64,000 nucleotides of DNA from Agaricus subrufescens (Eukaryota; Basidiomycota; Agaricomycetes; Agaricales; Agaricaceae). Below, piece by piece: positions 23,689 to 34,526 of the stretch (positions are counted from its first letter, which is position 1; each line of letters begins with the position of its first letter). The notes under the pieces were generated by a model that was not told the DNA's origin, made no database searches, and saw nothing but the letters and a program-made list of their open reading frames with translations. The stretch lies in contig CM057068.1 of the NCBI GenBank assembly GCA_029945375.1, positions 1,102,233 through 1,166,232 on the forward strand. Direction: 5' to 3'. A program made the translations under genes and the position numbers.

Positions 23689-25600
23689 GTTTCAAAGAAC
23701 GGACCTGTGAATAACGGTTCCGGATCCACTGCTTGTCAAAGTGATGGGCCCAGAATGGGCAACTTCTCGACAAAGCCGCGTGTTCCCCTTTACAGTTGGG
23801 GCACCACAGCTTGTGTGGGCAAGGCTGACCCATGGGGGTAGCCGGTTGGGGTGGCACAAGTTTGGGCTTGGCCTGACAGCAGTAACTCATTTCATGGTGG
23901 TGAGCCGCGAAGTGAGTGCTGGGACATCTGTCGCATCTGGGAGCCCTAGTGCGACAGGAGACTGTGGGATGACCCCATGCCCAACATCTGGTGCAAAGGG
24001 GCCTCCCAGGGTTAGCCTTGGCGGACGACACTCTTAGTTGCCCCCCAAGAAACATGATGGTTCTACCAGCTACAGCTTTGAGCCGGTGACCCGTTTGGGA
24101 ATCCCATAATTCAAAATAGCAAGTGGCAGTGTCGCCACTTGCGCCGTTCTTGACCAGACGAGCATCTGATGCACAGACAAAATAAGGACGGAGAGGCAAA
24201 GCCTCCAACGCCTTGTGAATATCATCAGGAGTGACAGGAGACTTGTCACCCTTGAATCTAGGCACGTCGAGAATCTTAACATAAGATTTTGATGAAGGAG
24301 GAGAGCATGTGAACTTCACACTCTCGTTGAAAAACTGGGACTCTAGACCCTTACAAACAAGATCTATGTCATTAAAATTAGGGATGTTGGTGCAGGTAAT
24401 CTGCCAGCCACCGTAAGCCCTAGAAATGGATTCAATGTGAAAGTGGGCTTTCGCACCAGTGAGATGTTGATTCAACACCCAGATGATCTGGGCGTGATCA
24501 AAGACAGTAGAACCCTCAGTGATGTTCAGTATGATGTGGCGCTGCAATGGGCCACGGGTGGTGGAATTAAGGCCTGAAGAGGTCCTATTTTTCCAGGAGT
24601 CATTCTGAGCTTGATCATTCAAAGATATGATCTGCTTGGGAGATAAATCTGGGAATGCTTGAGCCAAGGCAGCCAAGCTACTTGCTGGAGTGGGGGCTGG
24701 CTTAGGAGGGGGAGCCTTTGCTGGAGCCTTAGATGCGGCCTTGGCATAAGAGCCACGGGTGCGGGGATAGGTAGCATAGGGGATTGGCGGCAGACCACCC
24801 TTCTTCACCTGACGCTGAAACCCGGGAGTGATGACCTTGCCACTAGCAGCGGCCTTCTTCCCTTTGGGGGGGACAGGGCCAGCAGGACCAGTCAGGCCCA
24901 TACCTGGGTCTGGAGCTGTGTCCATCTGACTTGCTGGAGGGGGCTGTGCAGCAGTTGTGGGCAGCAACCCAAATAGAGACACTGCTGCACCAAACACAGT
25001 TATGGCAGCGCCAGTAGGAGTGGTGGTGGGGAGATCCCCCAACCTGGTGCATCCTAGGGCCATGAACTTGGCTAGTTCATTGCCTAGGGTGGAGAATGCG
25101 GGGGGCAATTGCTCCTGCGGGACGTTGGAGTAGTGCTGAAGGAAATTCAGACACTTGTCCAGTGATGCCATCACAGCTTCAGAATTGGTCTCCTCCAAAT
25201 TGGAAGAGCCTAGGGAAAGTGTGATAGGATGTTCTCCAGGCTCGACTGACATATGAGGAGTCGGGAAGTGAGGAGGCTCAGTGGGCGGGGCAGTTCCCAG
25301 ACTTCTGCCGCGAGGTGTCCGGGGGTCCGCATACTCGAGGGGAGTCACCTCCCTCTCCTCTGTCGGGCCTCTGGGTGTAGGCACAGAGACATCCTCAGTG
25401 GAGTCTACCGTGTGATAATAAGGAGTTGTACCAACCTCGAAAGGATCAGTACTCTCCATATGAGATATGGCCCTGTCGGAACGGGACCTAGAACGAGAGC
25501 GCTCGGTGGCAGGAGCCTTCTCTGCCACCCTCCATTGACAGGAAAACAAGGACCTCTTTCCTCCCGGCGTACTGGGAGGATCAGCCATTGACAAGCACAA
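23648..25600 (-). CDS. LINE ORF1, Gag-like RNA-binding protein (650 aa)
   Basis: Minus strand, open from 25600 to 23648. The N-terminal half is Pro/Ser/Ala-rich, with a basic RSRSRSDRA region near residue 40. The C-terminal half holds an RRM-like stretch (about residues 360-470) and three Cys-rich zinc knuckles, including CTRCWAWGHPTVSC, CDRCPSTHFAAHH and CPNCKGEHAALSRSC. This is the usual ORF1 of fungal Tad/I-like LINEs, which packages the element's RNA. It overlaps ORF2 by 41 nt in another frame, suggesting translational coupling. It has no stop and is the best preserved retroelement gene in the window. Confidence 0.9.
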   Translation of the reverse strand: MCLSMADPPSTPGGKRSLFSCQWRVAEKAPATERSRSRSRSDRAISHMESTDPFEVGTTPYYHTVDSTEDVSVPTPRGPTEEREVTPLEYADPRTPRGRSLGTAPPTEPPHFPTPHMSVEPGEHPITLSLGSSNLEETNSEAVMASLDKCLNFLQHYSNVPQEQLPPAFSTLGNELAKFMALGCTRLGDLPTTTPTGAAITVFGAAVSLFGLLPTTAAQPPPASQMDTAPDPGMGLTGPAGPVPPKGKKAAASGKVITPGFQRQVKKGGLPPIPYATYPRTRGSYAKAASKAPAKAPPPKPAPTPASSLAALAQAFPDLSPKQIISLNDQAQNDSWKNRTSSGLNSTTRGPLQRHIILNITEGSTVFDHAQIIWVLNQHLTGAKAHFHIESISRAYGGWQITCTNIPNFNDIDLVCKGLESQFFNESVKFTCSPPSSKSYVKILDVPRFKGDKSPVTPDDIHKALEALPLRPYFVCASDARLVKNGASGDTATCYFELWDSQTGHRLKAVAGRTIMFLGGQLRVSSAKANPGRPLCTRCWAWGHPTVSCRTRAPRCDRCPSTHFAAHHHEMSYCCQAKPKLVPPQPATPMGQPCPHKLWCPNCKGEHAALSRSCPFWAHHFDKQWIRNRYSQVRSLKRGLPPTTNSFSHA

Positions 25601-25712
25601 TCAAGAAACAGACATAGAACGATGACAAGGACAACGGCGGTGTGTTTACAGCTGTTTATTCTCAATCTATGGTGGAAGTACCAGATCAAGAAGTGATGCA
25701 TCCATATCTATC

Positions 25713-27250
25713 AGCTCATATAGTTCGAGCTCATCTTGAAAGGTGAAGCTCGAGAATCTGGAATATAAGGCCTCCCAATATGGAGAGTCAAATTTGAAGA
25801 TTTCATCAATCTGCATCTGAGTCCATTTGTCACTGACTTGAAGACCTTCTGAATCTCTGGAGTCTACAGTAGCAGCATCTGTATGTGTCATTATAACAGC
25901 CAAAAAAGAACATAGTTTTGGGTCTAGATCTTCATTGCTGTCATCATTGTTGCTGTCATTATCTATATTCATTTGTGCTGCCTCAAATGACCCAGGATTA
26001 TCAAATCGACCTGTGAATTTGCAATATCAGTAATTTGTGATAACTGAGAAGATAGAATATACTTCTAATAATAGTTTTCAAACGTTGGCTCTGCAACAAT
26101 CTCGCATCATTGATCATGACTGGCTCTGGTTCAGCCTGGGATTTTTTCTTTGTTAACCCTAGTGACTGTTTTGCTTGTTCTTTGGTGACACCTGATCTGG
26201 TATGATCATCTCGGACATTGAGCTTAACCTCTGCAAGGTTAGCAAGTGTGGAAGTTGATAGTTGGTTGCGCTGTTTTGTCAAAATGTTCCCATAGCTGCT
26301 GAATAGGCATTCACATGAGGCTGAGTTTGTGGAAACAGAAAGGAGATGGATGGCAAGGTGGCAAAATTAGGATGTGTGTTCAACTGGATGACTGGCAACT
26401 TCATAGTCATGATAGACTTCAATTGGATCAGGCTGTTTATGCTATACCAAATACCATTACCACAACAACACAATAAGTGCAAAAATAGGTACTTACTGAA
26501 CTGTATGCTTCATCAAGTCTCCTTGTAACTGTTAAGGTGAGATCTTCAAAATGACCTGTCCCATTGAAAAAGTCACATGCGTGACTGTACAACTGTGGTG
26601 TAGCTGGTTTCATGAAAAGCTGTTCATATACATGTTCCAGGAATTTGCGGAGTTGGGAGTGATTGAACCAATGATCATTAGGTGTGAGTAGAGTTGTCCT
26701 AAAAAAGGGATTCACTAAAACAGCCGCTACAAATATTTCTTGATCTGCTTTGGCCCATCACTTGTCAATACTACGCAGTATAGACATTTGTGATTGATGA
26801 TTGTGAGCCATATCAGGTGAGCTGTAGACCTTGTAGAGATAACCAAATGTGATCAAAACTTGATCAATTTGACAATAAGATGCTTGTGTAATATTTGTTG
26901 CCACTGCGAGAGGCTCTAAGTAGTGAGTAACTCTTAGAGTGAGTAATTTACAGCATTAGTATTATGATTTGACCATAGCAAATATGATACTCACGGAGCA
27001 ATTGTGTGCCAAAATGCATCATCCTTGATAATAGACAGCATTCTTTGTCCTTTCTTTTTTCTGGCCTTGTTAGGAGCATTGAAAAGCTGTTTTTCTGGTA
27101 TTTTAGATTCCTCAGTGACTTGAAGTGACCGTAGGTCTGGCAAAAGAAGGAGCAATTGTCGTAGTGACTGATAGTATGCTGACCATTGAGTAGTAGCCTG
27201 TAACAAACGTAATGCAGGGCACACTGTAAACAGGCGGTTGTCTTTGTGGG
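25713..27250 (-). pseudogene. hAT transposase, C-terminal half
   Basis: Minus strand, several frames or exons. Landmarks in order of translation: TTQWSAYYQSLRQLLLLL and QRMLSIIKDDAFWHTIAP (27.2-27.0 kb), AAVLVNPFFRTTLLTPNDHW (26.7 kb), STNSASCECLFSSYGNILTK (about 26.3 kb, the hAT C-terminal dimerisation signature) joined to QRNQLSTSTLANLAEVKLNV, then the acidic tail ELYELIDMDA at 25.7 kb. The LINE inserted in the last codons; the remaining tail (GEVVDDEGIDSSTSDILFF, then stop) is readable at 14811-14740. The upstream end at about 27.25 kb abuts the DIRS element. Confidence 0.82.
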
Positions 27251-27384
27251 CAAGACTTGGTCATGGGACCATCATTCCCCTTTCCTTTCTCCACCCCACT
27301 CAACCCATTCAGCGGGTCCCCTTCCCTTTCTTTTCATATACTTTCACACCAAAGCACACTCTGTAGTAGCCACTGCCTATATCT

Positions 27385-28762
27385 ATGGATATCCCTGACT
27401 ATACAGCTGAGGAGTTCACTGACTTGCACACCAACCTCTGACTGGCCTTTAACATGAATGCCCAGGATGCAGCAGACCATCTTGCAGCTACCTGGAGGCT
27501 GAGAGTTCAGCAGCCCCAGGAATGACAACAGGCATTACCAGGCAACCAGCAGGACAACCCCCCGGGGCATTGCCACGAGGTTCCTCTCAATCCTCCCCCC
27601 GGGAATGCACACCATCCCAATCAGGATCCAGCACCAGGTGCAGAAGGCACCCCCCCTCCTCCCTCTCTGCCAGCAGGATCGAAGAAGAAGAACTTCCCAA
27701 AGTTCCTTGACACAGGCATAATCCCCACTGACCAAAAACTCGACCTGTCAGAGCCTTCGACTACATCAAGCTATGGTATTTCACCCCTCGAGGCCGGGAA
27801 GCCACCATCAAGCACGTGATCAGCCTCCAAACTAACACCTTCACCCTGACTCAATCACAAGATGGCATAGCCCTCCTCCCCTCTCAAAACTCCAGCACTC
27901 CAAAGAGCGCCATCCTCCGGGATGAAGACCTCTCCTTCCTTGAAATGGGCCATGCCAAAAACGGCCTCATCTCGAACATGGAGAAATGCAGATGGGAACC
28001 CTGCACCATTCAAATGTTCATGAGATTTTATATGCTTCTCGACACGCACCCTATCAGAGATGAACTGCAAGGAGACCAGGCTTTGGTCATCTACCAGGTC
28101 CAGGCTCAACGTGAGTGGCACCAGGAAATTGACCAAGGTCAGGTCACCTTCAACATTTCTCACATCAACAAGCAACGACTAAGGAAGATTGCCGACTCCA
28201 TTAGAGTCAAAACACACAACCAGCTGATAAACTTGAGCCATCCCTTTTTCCCTGCCATGAGCCCCTCACTTACTGCCCTTGCTCTGCCCCTTCCCCCCTC
28301 ATATCCTCACTCGTCCCCGCCCTGCCCTGCCCTGCCCTGCCCCATGCCTTTACCTCATGGCTCCCTATTTCTCCTTGACGGAATGCACGTCACATGCAGA
28401 ATCTAACACGTCTCCAACATCCACCCCAGCCGCAAGCCCACCACAAACATAACTCCAGCCAACACCGCCACTCACCCTCTCCACATCCACCCCCCCCCAG
28501 GCGCAAGCGCAGCCCTTCCCCCCCCTCTTATTCTGAGGAGGGGGACGACAAACCTCGAAGGAAAAAACCTTTTCCATCAGCCAGCTCAGAACTCAAGTCC
28601 GTTTGCCCCATGTGCCTCGGGCGCCGACCTCATGACGTCGCAAACTGCAAGGCCTCCAGGCAGTGGGATGATCTTGACAACACAAAGTGCACCTGCACCT
28701 CGAAAGGTCATCTCCGTGACCCCGAGGGCACCATCCTCTGCACCAACTGGCAAAAGCCATGA
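27385..28762 (+). pseudogene. DIRS element 1, Gag-like protein with zinc knuckles
   Basis: The likely start MDIPDYTAEEFTDLH is at 27385; it is interrupted by TGA codons after HTNL (27437) and after QQPQE, both where CGA would read through. After a frame change the segment from 27770 (FDYIKLWYFTPRGREA) to about 28250 is open. The C-terminal part is Ser/Pro/Arg-rich (SPSPHPPPPRRKRSPSPP) and ends in Cys-rich motifs CPMCLGRRPHDVANC and, in the next frame, CSGCGGSDHGAQKC, nucleic-acid-binding knuckles as in other fungal DIRS elements. Confidence 0.75.
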
Positions 28763-28789
28763 GGCTGCAATGACAACACCCCCACCCAT

Positions 28790-30142
28790 GTATCCAAACA
28801 CCAGTGCTCAGGTTGTGGTGGATCCGATCACGGCGCTCAAAAGTGTCCTCAAGCTCAGAGCGCTTGAGCCGCTCACTCCATATCATGCTGAGGCCTGGGA
28901 CCGTCTTCTCAAGGCTTCAGGACTCACAGTCAGATACCCCAACCTTGTCTCAATGTTAATTAATGGTTTTCATGCTGGTGTTCCAGCCATTACATTATCA
29001 TACTCTCCATCAAACAATGCCTCCACAGAGGAGCATTGTGATGCCTTTCATAATATCATTCATTTAGAGTTTCAAAAGAACTGGTACATTGGCCCTGTCT
29101 CTAAGTCTCAAATTGAGATCCTTTTAGGCCCTTTCCAGTCCTCACCCCTTAGTATCACACCCAAGCCCAACAAACCAGGCAAATATCAACTAATACAGGA
29201 TTTCTCCCACCCCCACAGTCCAGCCTGAGGAATCTCCTCCATCAATCACCACATATATTCCTCACTTTACCCATGCACATGGAGAACCTTTGGAACCATC
29301 TCACACATCATAGAAGTACTACCCCCTGGATCCGAGGCAGCTGTTTGAGATGTCAAGGAGGCGTATAGGACCATCCCCCTCCATCGCTCACAGTGGCCAG
29401 GCATGGTAGTAAAACTACATGAAGAAGATCAGTACGCCATAGACACCCAGAATGCCTTTGGCCTCTCCTCAGGTGCAGGAGTATATGGAATGGTAGCAGA
29501 TGCTGGAGCTGACATCATGAGAGCCAGAGGGATAGGCCCAATCTCCAAATGGGTGGACGATCATGTCTTCTTCAGGATCTGCCGCTCCCACATCACCCAG
29601 TTCAACCAGATGAGAAAAGCCCAAGCCCTCACCATTGAACAATATGGCGGCAAACTCCACAACAAGGGCAGGCTATGGTATAGAGGCCACCCTTGCAAAA
29701 ATGGAAAAATCGAAGAGTTTGATGAAGACTACTCCACTCTAATCACAGATCTTTCTGGAAGTTTGCCACGCTCACCTCATGATGTGCTTTTCACATATGC
29801 CATGCAGGACATAGATGACATATCATCACAACTTGGGATTCCTTGGGAGCTGGAGAAGGATTCCCCCTTTGCATCTTCCTTCACATTCATTGGCCTCACC
29901 TGGGACTTGTCTGACTGCTTGGTCTCTCTCCCAGAGTCCAAAAGAAAAAAATATTATGATGCCATTGATCACTGGAACCTCGCTACCACACACAACCAAA
30001 CTGAGGCTGAGAAACTCCATGGTAAGTTACTCCATGCCTCCCTGGTCATCACACACGGCAGGCCCTATTTAACCAGCATCGAGGCCTTCCTCGGCATATT
30101 CCATGACTCCCCCTTCAAACCTCGCACACCCCCCCCAAGTCT
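28790..30142 (+). pseudogene. DIRS element 1, reverse transcriptase
   Basis: A single frame runs through YHAEAWDRLLKASGL, SPLSITPKPNKPGKYQLIQD (motifs 1-2), DVKEAYRTIPLH (motif A, catalytic Asp), GMVVKLHEEDQYAIDTQ, AFGLSSGAGVYG (motif B) and ISKWVDDHVFFRI (VDDH catalytic box typical of DIRS). Two in-frame stops, TGA at 29226-29228 and 29346-29348, break it; the second precedes DVKEAYR and is explained by CGA to TGA. Near 30129 a run of C shifts the frame into the RNase H domain. Confidence 0.88.
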
Positions 30143-30775
30143 TTGCATGCAGACCTCCTCTGGTGGGCATCCACGCTCACAAACCCTAGCTTCACCAGAC
30201 CAATCCACCCCACAATCATTGTCACAGACCTTTCAGCCTATTCAGATGCCAGCTCAGAGGTCGGAATCAGAATTGTCATGGGCCAGTGGTGGCGAGCCTG
30301 GAGGCTCATCCCAGGGTGGAACCACCTTGGCTCAGGTAGAGATATCAGCTGGGCAGAAGCTGCAGCCTTCCTCCTCCTGGCTACAACTGTGGCCCATCTA
30401 CAACCAAGTGGCGGACACTTCCGACTCTTCAGTGACAACACAGGTGTCGTGAAGGGATGGTGGAAGGGACGCAGCCAAAACAGAGCCACCAACGAGATCT
30501 TCAAGTTGGTTAACTGTCTCAGCGATGCCTCAGGTTCCTATTTCTACACCAAATATGTTGCCACCAACTGCAACCCAGCAGACAATCCCTCACGAGGCGT
30601 CTACGGCCCCAGCAACCTCCTCCTCCCACCCATACCCATTCCTGCCTCTATACAGGAATTCATCGTGGACTTTGACCTCCCTCTGCTCCAGATCAAAAGA
30701 GCAATGGCAGCAACAGGCACTCTCCCCACCACAAAGCCCAAACCCCCTCGGAGCTCCACCTACCCCAGCACCTAA
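30143..30775 (+). pseudogene. DIRS element 1, RNase H domain
   Basis: Open for 210 codons in the frame reached after the C-run at about 30129-30137. It reads DLLWWASTLTNPSFTRPI, VTDLSAYSDASSEVGI (first acidic residues), ISWAEAAAFLLLA (Glu), FRLFSDNTGVVKGWWKGRS (Asp) and NCNPADNPSRGVYG (final Asp box), the ribonuclease H fold used to remove template RNA. It is followed by a Pro-rich linker that overlaps the 5' end of the recombinase frame. Confidence 0.85.
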
Positions 30776-30783
30776 CCCCCCAA

Positions 30784-32004
30784 ATGGATTCACATGCAGC
30801 ATCTTCACCAGCACAGCTAATCAGCAACCCCATCAAATTCAACTCCCCTCTGCCAAGGACAGTTTCCCACACACTCCCTTCCCCGTCCCCCTACAACCCC
30901 ACCCTCATGCCCCACCCCTCACCTCTCAAACCACATGTACTTGTGAAGAGCAGGATTAGCAGCTGGGTCCCACCCACACCTTCTCAGCCCAATCCTCTAG
31001 ACAAAGAGGACAGAGTCAGGCAAGTGCTCGAAGCTGGCTGGGATGACTCGACTCTTGCTACATATGGCACAGGCTTACTCACCTTCCACGTTTTCTGCAA
31101 CCACAAGGAGATACCTGAACTCAAAAGAGTTCCCATCTCACCAAATTTACTTTCCATTTTCATCACAGTGCTAGCCGGATCCTACTCACAATCCACCATC
31201 ACCAACTATATCGCCAGGCTCAAAGCATGGCACACCCTCAACAGGCTTGAGTGGCAAGCCAACGACAACAAAGTAAAAATCCTCCTAAGGGCCACTCACA
31301 AAGCCTCCCCCCCCTCCGCCAAGAGACCAAAGTGCACCCCCTTCACCATTGCAATGATTGTGGCAATCCATGCCCTCCTCGAACTGCAGAACCCCCTCCA
31401 CATCGCCTCCTTTGCCTGCCTCACCACAGCCTTCTACACCATGGCCAGGCTAGGGGAGTTCACAGTCCCTAACCTAGCTGCCTTCAACAGCTCATTGCAC
31501 CCCACCTGGGCCAGCCTCAAATCGATAGTCGACCGCACCAACATCATGACAACAATCCTCCACCTCCCAAAAACAAAAATGGCACAAAACAGTGAGGATG
31601 TTTATTGGACAGCACAAGAAGGCCCCTCAGATCCAACAGTGGCCATGGACGCACACCTGAGGATAAACAACCCCCCACTGGACGCACATATCTTTGCATA
31701 CCCCCACCACAACATTTTCAGACCCCTCACCAAGCGGAACTTCCTCAGCGTCATCAATGCTGCAGCAAAACAAGCTGGCATAGGGTCACTCCAAGGGCAT
31801 GGCATCCACATAGGTTCCACGTTGGAATACTTGCTCCAGGGTCTGTCTTTCAAAGCTATGAAGACAAAAGGGCGGTGGGCGAGTGAAGCTTTTGCCGTCT
31901 ACATCACCCGCCATGCAGAGATCCTTGCACAGCATACCCACCTCGGTGATACACAGCACCCCCTCTCAACCCAGCCATCCATCTCAAGGGCAAGAAGGAG
32001 GTGA
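30784..32004 (+). CDS. DIRS element 1, tyrosine recombinase with altered catalytic box
   Basis: Open for 406 codons. The core-binding domain begins WDDSTLATYGTGLLTFHVFC (about residue 80). In the catalytic domain the first Arg is in YTMARLGEFTVPN, the box-II region reads HGIHIGSTLEYLLQG, then GRWASEAFAVYITRH supplies the Trp and the candidate nucleophile Tyr. Related fungal DIRS recombinases have HGxRIG at that point; here the codon at 31807-31809 is CAC (His) where CGC (Arg) is expected, so the HxxR arginine is missing and the enzyme is probably inactive although the frame is open. It integrates circular DNA intermediates in intact elements. Confidence 0.87.
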   Translation: MDSHAASSPAQLISNPIKFNSPLPRTVSHTLPSPSPYNPTLMPHPSPLKPHVLVKSRISSWVPPTPSQPNPLDKEDRVRQVLEAGWDDSTLATYGTGLLTFHVFCNHKEIPELKRVPISPNLLSIFITVLAGSYSQSTITNYIARLKAWHTLNRLEWQANDNKVKILLRATHKASPPSAKRPKCTPFTIAMIVAIHALLELQNPLHIASFACLTTAFYTMARLGEFTVPNLAAFNSSLHPTWASLKSIVDRTNIMTTILHLPKTKMAQNSEDVYWTAQEGPSDPTVAMDAHLRINNPPLDAHIFAYPHHNIFRPLTKRNFLSVINAAAKQAGIGSLQGHGIHIGSTLEYLLQGLSFKAMKTKGRWASEAFAVYITRHAEILAQHTHLGDTQHPLSTQPSISRARRR

Positions 32005-32439
32005 AGCTCGCAAAGCAAGACACCCTAGACTTCCATGTCCTTCCTACACAGTAAGGGGTCTCTCCCTCAGGCAGCTTGCGTCAGGACTTATAACCCAGGT
32101 AGCAGCCTGCCTCATTGAAGCCACTCTGGGCAGACAGGGAAGCCATATCCTGAAGGCTTTCACCCAATCACGCTCACCCGCCCCCATCTCATCTATTCAC
32201 TCATTGTACCTGTACTTAGATCATTAGCTCTCATATGCTATCTCTAGCTCACTTGTTATTTGCCTATTTGAATTCTAATCTCCCCCCTTTTTCCCAGTCC
32301 TTGAAGGAACAAACAAGCCTGGCAAAGAGTAGCTACTGGCCAAATCACAGAAAGAGGAAGGACTGAGAGGAACCAGTGTTTTCCACAGAGATAACTAATA
32401 AGCTTGACTGCCTTATCAATGTATTTGATGAGTGGCAAC

Positions 32440-33962
32440 TTTGATTTAAAAAAATTGCCAACAATGAGATTGATCTATAATTATGATTAGATCATTTCTT
32501 AAAGTATTTTTGTATACATACTTGATGAGTGTAGCAATTGAAGATCATGATATTAGGATGAAGGACACCAAAATCCTTTTTTGCTTTTTGTGCATCACCA
32601 GCCGCATCCGTAACAAGTGCAGCTACTTGCACCTCATAATTGACTGTCAATTCCTCATAGAGTTCATTGAGGTCTTCAAGAAAGTGATGTGCAAATTTCT
32701 GCTGATTTGTAACATCTCTGACCTTGATAGTATGTACCTGTTACTGTGAGACCATTATATCAATAGAAAGCATCAAAAGACAATACCTTTTTGGTTTTGT
32801 TGACATAGACCATATATGCCATCAAAGGACGATGGTTTATCCCAGTCCACCCATCACTTTGCACTGTAACAACATTACCTTTCATATTCATCCAAGTGGT
32901 AAGTCAATAATTTTCTACTGTCTTGGTCAAAACCTGACCAGTGAGAGTCCTCCTGCTAATACATGGTGACCCAGGAATCCATTCTTCATGAAATTTGTTC
33001 CATTCTGGGTTATTGACAAAACTAAAGGAGATATCACAGGCTGATATCAAACATATAATGGCCTGTTCAAATTGGGCCTTTTTAACATCGCTCCATTGAT
33101 CTTGTTGGGGAATTGTTGATGGTAATGATCCATGTGAGCCTGAGTGAGATGAAGGGCGTGATGTGGAAAAAGAGATGGGAAGAAAAGGTTGTGGTGGGGT
33201 ACCACCTGCAAAGATGACAGGGAGTGAATGTGTTCAAGAGATATGAGCAGTACCAATAATTTGGGATGCAGGATTCCCCATATCAGGTTGAGGGGTGCCG
33301 GAACTGCTCCCTATCTGGGATATAGAGTCCCTCAGACCAATATCATCATTATCAAAATAAGACGATGGTATCATTGGTGTTAGTAGAGGATTGACACTCT
33401 TGATGACTTTCTGAGCTTGCTGAATTTGGCTAGATTCTGATTTTGATGTTGCGAGTGCAATAGTACTTTCAGATTGATAGGGGCACTTTCAGAGATGGTT
33501 GTTGTAGGTACTGGTATGAGAGGATAGGGGCCCATTTCTAGACAACCACACTAGTGATGCAAAAAGACCAAGTTATTTTTGGTCCAAAAAGGTGGATGTG
33601 AACTACTCACATTCTCGTCAAAGTGTCAAGTCATCCTGTCTCTCATTCTCATCTTTTCTCTCCTCAACCCTTTTCAAAGCTTGAAAATTTGTGTTGAAAC
33701 ATTTGATGCAGTAAATAACTTGTTTTCCACCAGGTTTTCCATTGACCCATTGGCAAGATTCAGCATCCGGAATTCTGGCATCATCTGTAGGAAAGAAATA
33801 GAAGTATTTCTGGAGGAGCTCAGAGCATGGCATGAAGATAGCACTCAGAATATGGTGTGTGGTACAGATAGTTGTGCTGCGTATTGACTGCTGGCCAACA
33901 TGTGGTATTGAGATCAGATATGTACATGATAAGTACTTGTGCAGTGCTCGCTTGGCTCTCAT
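32440..33962 (-). pseudogene. hAT transposase, N-terminal half with BED zinc finger
   Basis: Minus strand. Near 33.8-33.6 kb lies a BED-type zinc finger (WVNGKPGGKQVIYCIKCFN; Cys-x2-Cys, with His/Cys partners now unclear) followed by a Lys/Glu-rich linker. Near 32.75-32.5 kb is the catalytic-core segment VAALVTDAAGDAQKAKKDFG...MIFNCYTHQ, matching the usual hAT pattern of a DxA motif followed by a C-x2-H box. Between them (33.0-33.5 kb) only fragments remain, in changing frames. The gene is interrupted after the CYTHQ segment by the DIRS element and continues at about 27.25 kb. It is clearly decayed. Confidence 0.7.
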
Positions 33963-34151
33963 AGCTCAAGTTGACATTATTAATTGATGCGAGATTCCTT
34001 TTTAGCACTGTGAGACAGTCATCCGATGTCTTTACATACAATCTCAGGAGTGCCTCTGGTGGTGGGAAAGTCGAGGTCGAGTGATGGTCACTCGACTTTG
34101 ATGACTGTAGACCAGTCACTCAACTTGACCAGTCGTCAAAGTCAGCTGATC

Positions 34152-34162
34152 TGCCAACACTG
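34152..34162 (-). repeat. Right terminal inverted repeat of the hAT element
   Basis: TGCCAACACTG on the plus strand, the exact inverse of the left terminus. It is followed by the second target-duplication copy at 34163-34170. Confidence 0.88.
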
Positions 34163-34526
34163 CTGATATTGTGTTTCTGATTTATCAGGTGCCACCTCAT
34201 TGGTTACTGTAGCTCTTAGTTCCCTGTCTGATGTAATAGTATGCTAGGGCCCAGTGAGTGGGGTGGTGGTATTGATATGCCACAAGGGCCCGTGTGTGAG
34301 ATTTCACTTGTTGCAATGATACAATCAACCACTGCTTTTGAAGGTACCAAATTATTGTTGCATGATATATTTAACCCAATGGATTATATATCCCACACCC
34401 TTCAAGCGGTCATCCAATACCCTTCCCCTTCCTTGAGTGCTACATATCAGCTTGAATATGATCTTCCTCATAAAGTATCTAACAATTTGTTAAGCTCTAT
34501 CCTCAGGTCACACCAGAGTTATAGTG

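Larger units (their letters stand above)
14827..25697 (-). mobile_element. Non-LTR retrotransposon (LINE), full-length but interrupted three times
   Basis: On the minus strand the order is 5' end near 25697, ORF1 (25600-23648), ORF2 endonuclease then RT (23688-18456), a 3' UTR, and a poly(A) tail seen as a T-run at about 14827-14853. A perfect 15-bp target duplication gcatccatatctatc flanks it (14812-14826 and 25698-25712), so both ends are certain. The target is the C-terminal coding end of the hAT transposase, whose frame resumes beyond the LINE. Three later insertions lie inside: solo LTRs at 15064-16427 and 20939-22315, and a Tc1/mariner element at 16838-18442. Without them and their duplications it is about 6.5 kb. 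Confidence 0.92.
27250..32430 (+). mobile_element. DIRS-type retrotransposon with tyrosine recombinase (element 1)
   Basis: Plus-strand order gag-like, RT, RNase H, tyrosine recombinase is diagnostic of DIRS elements, which integrate with a recombinase and make no target duplication. Consistent with that, I find none at either junction with the hAT sequence, so the ends (about 27.25 and 32.43 kb) are approximate, set by where hAT transposase coding resumes. Several CGA to TGA type stops and one homopolymer frameshift show it is dead. It sits inside the hAT element. Confidence 0.82.
14540..34162 (-). mobile_element. hAT DNA transposon, expanded by nested insertions
   Basis: Both ends read CAGTGTTGGCA inwards (14540-14550, and the reverse complement at 34152-34162) and are flanked by a perfect 8-bp target duplication ctgatatt (14532-14539 and 34163-34170), the hallmark of hAT elements. 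Short subterminal repeats of cagtcactcgac type follow the left end (14570-14620), with decayed relatives near the right end. The transposase lies on the minus strand in pieces: BED zinc finger near 33.7-33.9 kb, core near 32.5-32.8 kb, C-terminal part 27.2-25.7 kb, last residues at 14811-14740. Removing the LINE and the DIRS element leaves about 3.5 kb, a normal hAT size. It inserted about 360 bp upstream of the start codon of DUF6533 copy 2. Confidence 0.9.
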
